In this document: piece by piece, positions 60,124 to 64,000 of the stretch
How positions within the stretch are numbered: position 1 is the stretch's first letter
Layout of the letters: each line of letters opens with the position of its first letter
From: Vicinamibacterales bacterium
GTDB taxonomy: Bacteria; Acidobacteriota; Vicinamibacteria; Vicinamibacterales; UBA2999
Length of the DNA stretch: 64,000 nt
NCBI GenBank assembly: GCA_041394705.1
Contig: JAWKHS010000006.1
Location: 310,001 to 374,000 of the forward strand
Direction: 5' to 3'
Program-made: the position numbers and the translations under genes
Notes under the pieces: generated by a model
Told to the model about the DNA's origin: nothing
Seen by the model: the letters and a program-made list of their open reading frames with translations, nothing else
The model's database searches: none

Positions 60124-60837
60124 GTGGAGCAGCTCGAACACCCCTCACCGCTCGTCGATCTCGTGAATGCCCTGCTGGGGCCCGCGGGCATCCACGTGCC
60201 CGACTACCTGGTGTTCTGCGCCCTGATCGTCCTGTTCCTGGGCGCGATCGGGCTCATCGTGCGGTCCCGGCTCAGCGTCGAGAATCCCGGCAAGCTCCAG
60301 ATCGTCCTCGAGGACGTCGTGGGGTTCCTCGTCGAGCAGCTCGAGAACCTCATGCCCCACAAGGGCAAGAAGTTCCTGCCGGTCGTCGGCACCGTGTTCC
60401 TCTTCATCCTCATCGGCAACCTGATGGGACAGATTCCCGGGCTGGGCGCGCCGACGAGCAACGTGAACGTGCCGTTCGCGCTGGCGCTGGTGGCCTGGCT
60501 CTACTACCACTTCGAGGGCGTCAAGGCGCAGGGCATCGTGAGCTACCTGCTCCACTTCGCGTTCCCTCCCGGCGTTCCCAAGGTGATGGCGCCGCTGATG
60601 CTGCCCATCGAGATCATCAGCCACCTGTCGCGCGTGATGTCGCTGACGCTGCGCCTCTTCGGCAACATCTTCGGCGAGCACCTCGTGGTGCTCATCATCG
60701 GCAGCATCGTGCCCTTCATCGCGCCACTGCCCATTCAGGCGCTCGGCCTCATCGTCGGTCCGCTGCAGGCGTTCATCTTCATGATCCTGACGGCGATCTA
60801 CCTGTCCGCCGCGACCGCGGTGGACGAGCACCACTAG
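60124..60837 (+). CDS. atpB: ATP synthase F0 subunit a (AtpB)
   Basis: The 237-residue membrane protein is the proton-channel subunit of the F0 sector. The essential Arg is R177 in MSLTLRLFGNIFGEH, and GNLMGQIPGLGAPTSN (about 98-113) is conserved. Five hydrophobic segments are visible. The start is GTG. In most bacteria atpE and atpF follow directly; here the next 361 nt hold a repeat element and no atpE, and then genes on the other strand. Its TAG stop lies in the CTAG that borders the repeat element. Confidence 0.94.
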   Translation: MEQLEHPSPLVDLVNALLGPAGIHVPDYLVFCALIVLFLGAIGLIVRSRLSVENPGKLQIVLEDVVGFLVEQLENLMPHKGKKFLPVVGTVFLFILIGNLMGQIPGLGAPTSNVNVPFALALVAWLYYHFEGVKAQGIVSYLLHFAFPPGVPKVMAPLMLPIEIISHLSRVMSLTLRLFGNIFGEHLVVLIIGSIVPFIAPLPIQALGLIVGPLQAFIFMILTAIYLSAATAVDEHH

Positions 60838-60998
60838 TGTTCCGGAACCGAAGTTCGGTGACACATGATCCGGGCGCGGCGCCGGGATCGCCAGGCGCGA
60901 CGACCGAAAATACCTTGAGTATTTGAGGGAGGAGCAACGCCGCGAGGCGGGATGCCCCTCCCGGAGCATGTCAGCGAACTTCGGTTCCGGGACACTAG
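60834..60998. mobile_element. MITE-like inverted-repeat element at the atpB stop codon
   Basis: The 165-bp element starts and ends with CTAG. Its long terminal inverted repeats (60834-60867 and 60967-60998) differ by two mismatches and one 2-nt indel; each contains CCGGAACCGAAGTTCG or its complement. The interior has further hairpins: AAATAC/GTATTT (60908-60924) and GGGAGG/CCTCCC (60927-60962) around CGCC/GGCG. There is no coding frame of note. CTAG would fit a YTAR 4-bp target duplication as made by IS5-group transposases, or be part of the repeat. Confidence 0.75.
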
Positions 60999-61198
60999 CT
61001 CCGCACCGGAAGCGGCCGGCGCCGCCACAGCGACGGGGCGAACCCCGGCCGAGACCGTCCTCCCGTCCATCCGCCTCCGACCTGCCGTTCGCGGTTCGAT
61101 GAGCCCTGGGACCGCCGGCCCCGGGGAGGGGCGCGGGCGTCACCGCGGTGGGACTGGCGCACGCGACCGCGCGCCATGCCGCAACGACCTGGCTGGCG
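60999..61198. other. Non-coding stretch after the repeat element
   Basis: These 200 nt between the element and the convergent RsbU gene are GC-rich and contain no atpE, no recognisable gene and no clear terminator. Confidence 0.55.
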
Positions 61199-62992
61199 CT
61201 ACGAGAGGATGCGGACGACGACCGCGGTCTGGTCGTCGTTCTGCTCGGCGTCGCCGCGAAACGTTTCCATCGACTCGAAGATCCGGTCCACGATCTCGGC
61301 CGCGGGGCGGTCGCGATGATCGCGCACGATCTCGGCAATCCGGGCAGAGCCGAACTCCGCGCCGTCGCCGTTGAACGTCTCGGAAATACCGTCGGAGAAG
61401 AACACGAAGACGTCACCGGCGTTGGCGGGCACGACGATCTCGTCGTAGGTGGTGGTGCCGAACGACCCCAGCGGCACGCCGGGCAGCGCCAGGTGCTCGC
61501 AGACGGCGCCGTCGGCCGAGCAGCGGATCGGAAACGGCAGGCCCGAGTTCGCCAGTGTCGCCGTGTGGTTGCGCAGGTCGAACTCGGTGTAGCAGAGCGT
61601 GCAGTAGTACTCCTCGAGCTGCCGTTCGTGCAGGATGCGGTTGATCGACGTCAGGGTCGGCCCCGGTCCCGTGCGGTTCGGCATCGCCCGGCGACGGTAG
61701 GTGCGGCCCCGCACGACCTCGCCGGCGAACACGCTGTACAGGGCCGCCGGCACGCCCTTGCCCGAGACATCGCCAACCGCGACGATGAGCTGGTTCGGTT
61801 CGGGCGACAGGAAATCGTACAGGTCGCCCCCCAGCTCCCGCGCGGGCTCGAACCGCCAGGCGACGTCGACCGACCGCAGGCGTTTCGGCAGCTCGCGCGG
61901 CAGCATCGCCATCTGGACGCGCTGTGCGAACCGGAGCTCCTTTTCGAGCCGTTCCTCGTTCTCGCTCAGCGCCTCCCACAGCCGCGCGTTCTCGATGGCG
62001 ACCGCCGCTTCGGCGGCCAGCAGCTTCAGCACTTCGACGTGGCGCTTGGAGAAGGCATTCAGCTCGGGGCTCTCGAGATCGAACGCGCCGATGCACCGGT
62101 CCTTCACCAGGAGCGGTACGACGAGCTCGGACTTCGCGTCCGGGACGGCGTTGATGTAGCGCGGGTCCTTCGAGACGTCGGGGACGAGCACGATCTCCTT
62201 GTGCTGCACGGCGTACCCGAGCAGCCCCTCGCCGACGCGGACGGCGGACGTGTCCGCGCCCTCGCCGTAGTGGATGGCCACCTTGAACTCGATGAGCCCG
62301 GTCGCCTCGGTCAGGAGCGCGATCCCGAACGTGCGGTAGTCGATGACGCGCTTGACGAGGTGGGCGACCCTGGTGAGGAGCTCGTCCAGGTCGAGGATGG
62401 CGCTCATCTCGTGGCCGACTTCGGCCAGCATCTCCATCGTGTCGGCGTACTCGCGCTCCGACGCGAACAGGCGCGCGTTCACGATCGCCTGCGCCACGGG
62501 CGCGCCGAAGGCGCGGAGCATGGCCTCGTCGCTCTCGTCGAACGCGCCGAGCCGGCCGCTGAGCAGGTTCAGCGCGCCAATCGCCTTGCCCTTGTATCGA
62601 AGCGGCACGACCAGCGTCGACCGCACGTTGGGCACGATGGCCAGGTAGCGCGAATCCTCCGCGACGTCGTTCAGGAGGATGGAGCGCTGCTCCTGCACGG
62701 CCGTGCCGACGGCGCCCTGGCCGGGGGCCAGCCGAACCCGCTTGGCGGCTTCTTCCGGGTACCCCTCGGCGTAGGCGATGCGCAGCCCGCTCTCGTCCTC
62801 GTCCATCAGGTAGACGGAGAACACGTCGAAGTTGGTCAGCCGCGAAATCAGGCGCGGGATGGTGCTCAGCAGCTCGTCGAGGTGCAGGAATCCCGTCACC
62901 TCCCGGCTGAGCGCGAACAGCGTCGCGAGCCGTTCCTGGTCGGACGGCCGGACCGACGCGCCGTTCGGCCCAGGAGTGGCGGCAGCGCTCAT
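61199..62992 (-). CDS. GAF-GAF-PP2C (RsbU-type) phosphatase
   Basis: The 597-residue soluble protein has two GAF domains (about 20-165 and 190-345), a helical linker (ALSENEERLEKELRFAQRVQMAMLP) and a SpoIIE/PP2C domain (about 385-595). Metal Asp residues are in LGGDLYDF, VGDVSGKGVPAALY, FSDGISETF and the C-terminal NDDQTAVVV. It should dephosphorylate a STAS-domain partner when the GAF domains sense a ligand. Its ATG overlaps the stop of the S9 peptidase gene (ATGA), an odd pairing of functions. Confidence 0.93.
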   Translation of the reverse strand: MSAAATPGPNGASVRPSDQERLATLFALSREVTGFLHLDELLSTIPRLISRLTNFDVFSVYLMDEDESGLRIAYAEGYPEEAAKRVRLAPGQGAVGTAVQEQRSILLNDVAEDSRYLAIVPNVRSTLVVPLRYKGKAIGALNLLSGRLGAFDESDEAMLRAFGAPVAQAIVNARLFASEREYADTMEMLAEVGHEMSAILDLDELLTRVAHLVKRVIDYRTFGIALLTEATGLIEFKVAIHYGEGADTSAVRVGEGLLGYAVQHKEIVLVPDVSKDPRYINAVPDAKSELVVPLLVKDRCIGAFDLESPELNAFSKRHVEVLKLLAAEAAVAIENARLWEALSENEERLEKELRFAQRVQMAMLPRELPKRLRSVDVAWRFEPARELGGDLYDFLSPEPNQLIVAVGDVSGKGVPAALYSVFAGEVVRGRTYRRRAMPNRTGPGPTLTSINRILHERQLEEYYCTLCYTEFDLRNHTATLANSGLPFPIRCSADGAVCEHLALPGVPLGSFGTTTYDEIVVPANAGDVFVFFSDGISETFNGDGAEFGSARIAEIVRDHRDRPAAEIVDRIFESMETFRGDAEQNDDQTAVVVRILS

Positions 62993-64000
62993 CGACGCTG
63001 GGAGGCCGGCTTCGCCGCCTGGCCGGAGACGTGCCCGGTCACCCAGTCGTGGATGCGGGTGAGCCGGTCCTGCTGGTGGAAGTACTCGCTGATGCCGTGC
63101 CCTTCGCGCGGGTAGAACACGAGCTCGGTCTCCTTGCCCCGATCCTTCAATCCCCGATAGAGCTCGAGCGACTGTCCCGTCGGGACGCGTTGATCGTTTC
63201 CCCCGTGGAGGATGAGGGTCGGCGTCGTCACGCGGTCGATGTGGCTCATGGCCGAGCGATTGACGTAGAGCGGCAGCGTCTCCTTCCCGGCGATGCCGCC
63301 GAAGTATCCGACCAGCACGTTGGGGATGTCGTTGGTGCCGTACATGCTCCAGAGATTGGTGAGGCCGGCGCCGACCATCGCGGCCTTGTAACGCGTCGTC
63401 TGCGTGATCGACCAGGCGGTCATGTAGCCGCCGTAGCTCCAGCCGATCAGGGCCAGCCGGTCCTTGTCGGCGATGCCACGCGCCACCAGCGCGTCCACGC
63501 CCGTGTCGATGTCCCGGAAGTCACCGCCGCCCCAATCCGCGACGTTGGCGCGCAGGAACTTCTCGCCGTAGTTCGTGCTGCCGCGGGGGTTCGGGTAGAA
63601 CACGGCCCACCCTTCGCCGGCCCAGACCTGGCCGCCTTCGAGGCCGCCGACGCGGTAGTTGTCCACGTACGCGCCGGCCGGACCACCGTGAACCACGACG
63701 AGCAGGGGATAGCGCTTGGCCGGGTCGTAGCCGACGGGCTTCAGCAGGACGCCTTCCACGGCCACGCCGTCCGTGCTCTTCCACGTGACGACTTCGGTCT
63801 CGCCGAGCTGGAACTGGCGCGCTTCGGGGTTCACGTCCGACACCCGGCGCGGCGAGACGAACCGGGCGTCGGCCACGTAGACGTCCGCCGGGGCCGTCGG
63901 CGAGTCCATCGTGAGCGCGACCCTCGACCCGTCCCGGCTGAACGTGCCGATCTGCAGCGTCTTGCCCTTCGTGAGTTGGGAGGCGTCGCCCGATGCGACA
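62989..64000 (-). CDS. S9 family prolyl oligopeptidase/DPP-IV-like peptidase (N-terminus beyond window edge)
   Basis: The visible 336 codons hold the end of the propeller domain and the alpha/beta-hydrolase domain. The catalytic triad appears as GWSYGGYMT (Ser), GGNDQRVP (Asp) and REGHGI (His). The oxyanion region reads VVVHGGPAGAYVD. The frame is open to the right edge, with propeller-type sequence (GTFSRDGSRVALTMDS), so the start lies outside. It probably cleaves peptides in the periplasm. Its stop overlaps the start of the RsbU gene. Confidence 0.92.
   Translation of the reverse strand, partial: VASGDASQLTKGKTLQIGTFSRDGSRVALTMDSPTAPADVYVADARFVSPRRVSDVNPEARQFQLGETEVVTWKSTDGVAVEGVLLKPVGYDPAKRYPLLVVVHGGPAGAYVDNYRVGGLEGGQVWAGEGWAVFYPNPRGSTNYGEKFLRANVADWGGGDFRDIDTGVDALVARGIADKDRLALIGWSYGGYMTAWSITQTTRYKAAMVGAGLTNLWSMYGTNDIPNVLVGYFGGIAGKETLPLYVNRSAMSHIDRVTTPTLILHGGNDQRVPTGQSLELYRGLKDRGKETELVFYPREGHGISEYFHQQDRLTRIHDWVTGHVSGQAAKPASQRR

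Noticed and set aside
59975..60166. Small protein of 63 residues between the lipoprotein gene and atpB
   Set aside because: It runs through the terminator hairpin and into atpB in another frame, with Arg/Ser-rich composition and no ribosome site.
60838..60998. Reading the inverted-repeat element as an ordinary terminator for atpB
   Set aside because: The arms are over 100 bp apart, bounded by CTAG, and there is no T-tract. A transposable element fits better.
1..64000. CRISPR array, tRNA, rRNA, prophage or complete insertion sequence
   Set aside because: I saw no regularly spaced direct repeats, cloverleaf sequences, rRNA signatures, phage genes or transposase genes.

Overview
The window is GC-rich, densely coded DNA with no rRNA, tRNA, CRISPR array or prophage visible. 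The gene content points to Acidobacteriota, probably the Vicinamibacteria (subdivision 6). The evidence is a VWA protein of the type first defined in Acidobacteria (27214-28173), a Ser/Thr kinase fused to a TolB/PD40 propeller (35001-37619), paired secreted M16 peptidases, an ArsS-type radical SAM protein, and the base composition. The assignment is inferred from gene families; no phylogenetic marker was compared.

Layout. 1-13006: purine synthesis purE-purK (purK runs off the left edge), an M16 pair (one active, one zinc-less), a GlxA-type regulator, a bacillithiol-transferase-like DinB protein, CutC, proline dehydrogenase, a BaiN-like flavoprotein, a two-gene arsenosugar locus, a DUF4412 protein and an MTHFR-like protein that seems to start on ATC. 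13187-23223: aminotransferase, membrane acyltransferase, GNAT, two DinB-fold proteins, YceI with a MarR regulator sharing an operator motif, M42 peptidase, SDR, a secreted unknown and the KtrB/KtrA potassium system. 23408-32985: CHRD protein, GT2 plus two related GT-C-like membrane proteins, OmpA-like lipoprotein, VWA protein, aminotransferase and a diguanylate cyclase. 33022-42764: an MpaB-type oxygenase divergent from a DUF5995 protein across a 19-bp promoter, the PD40 kinase divergent from glycine C-acetyltransferase, then creatininase-family, PanE-like, SDR and M20 genes in one tight operon. 42782-53616: YncE-like propeller, membrane RsbU phosphatase, M1 aminopeptidase, and a coupled YaiO-TPR-TPR-sulfatase operon. 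53771-64000: a lone nuoG, a GAF membrane protein, a double-PDZ protein, GSI-alpha glnA, a small lipoprotein, a lone atpB with a MITE-like element beginning at its stop codon, a GAF-GAF-RsbU phosphatase and an S9 peptidase that runs off the right edge.

Themes. Many genes have a TANNNT box 6-10 nt before the start codon and no Shine-Dalgarno, which suggests widespread leaderless transcription. Several divergent pairs share very short promoters. Secreted peptidases (M16, M42, M1, M20, S9), an amino-acid catabolic operon, PRODH and aminotransferases suggest a peptide and amino-acid scavenging heterotroph. Signalling uses a Ser/Thr kinase, PP2C phosphatases and c-di-GMP. The most system-like unit without a known name is the YaiO-TPR-TPR-sulfatase operon. 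The most striking DNA element is the 165-bp inverted-repeat element at the atpB stop codon.
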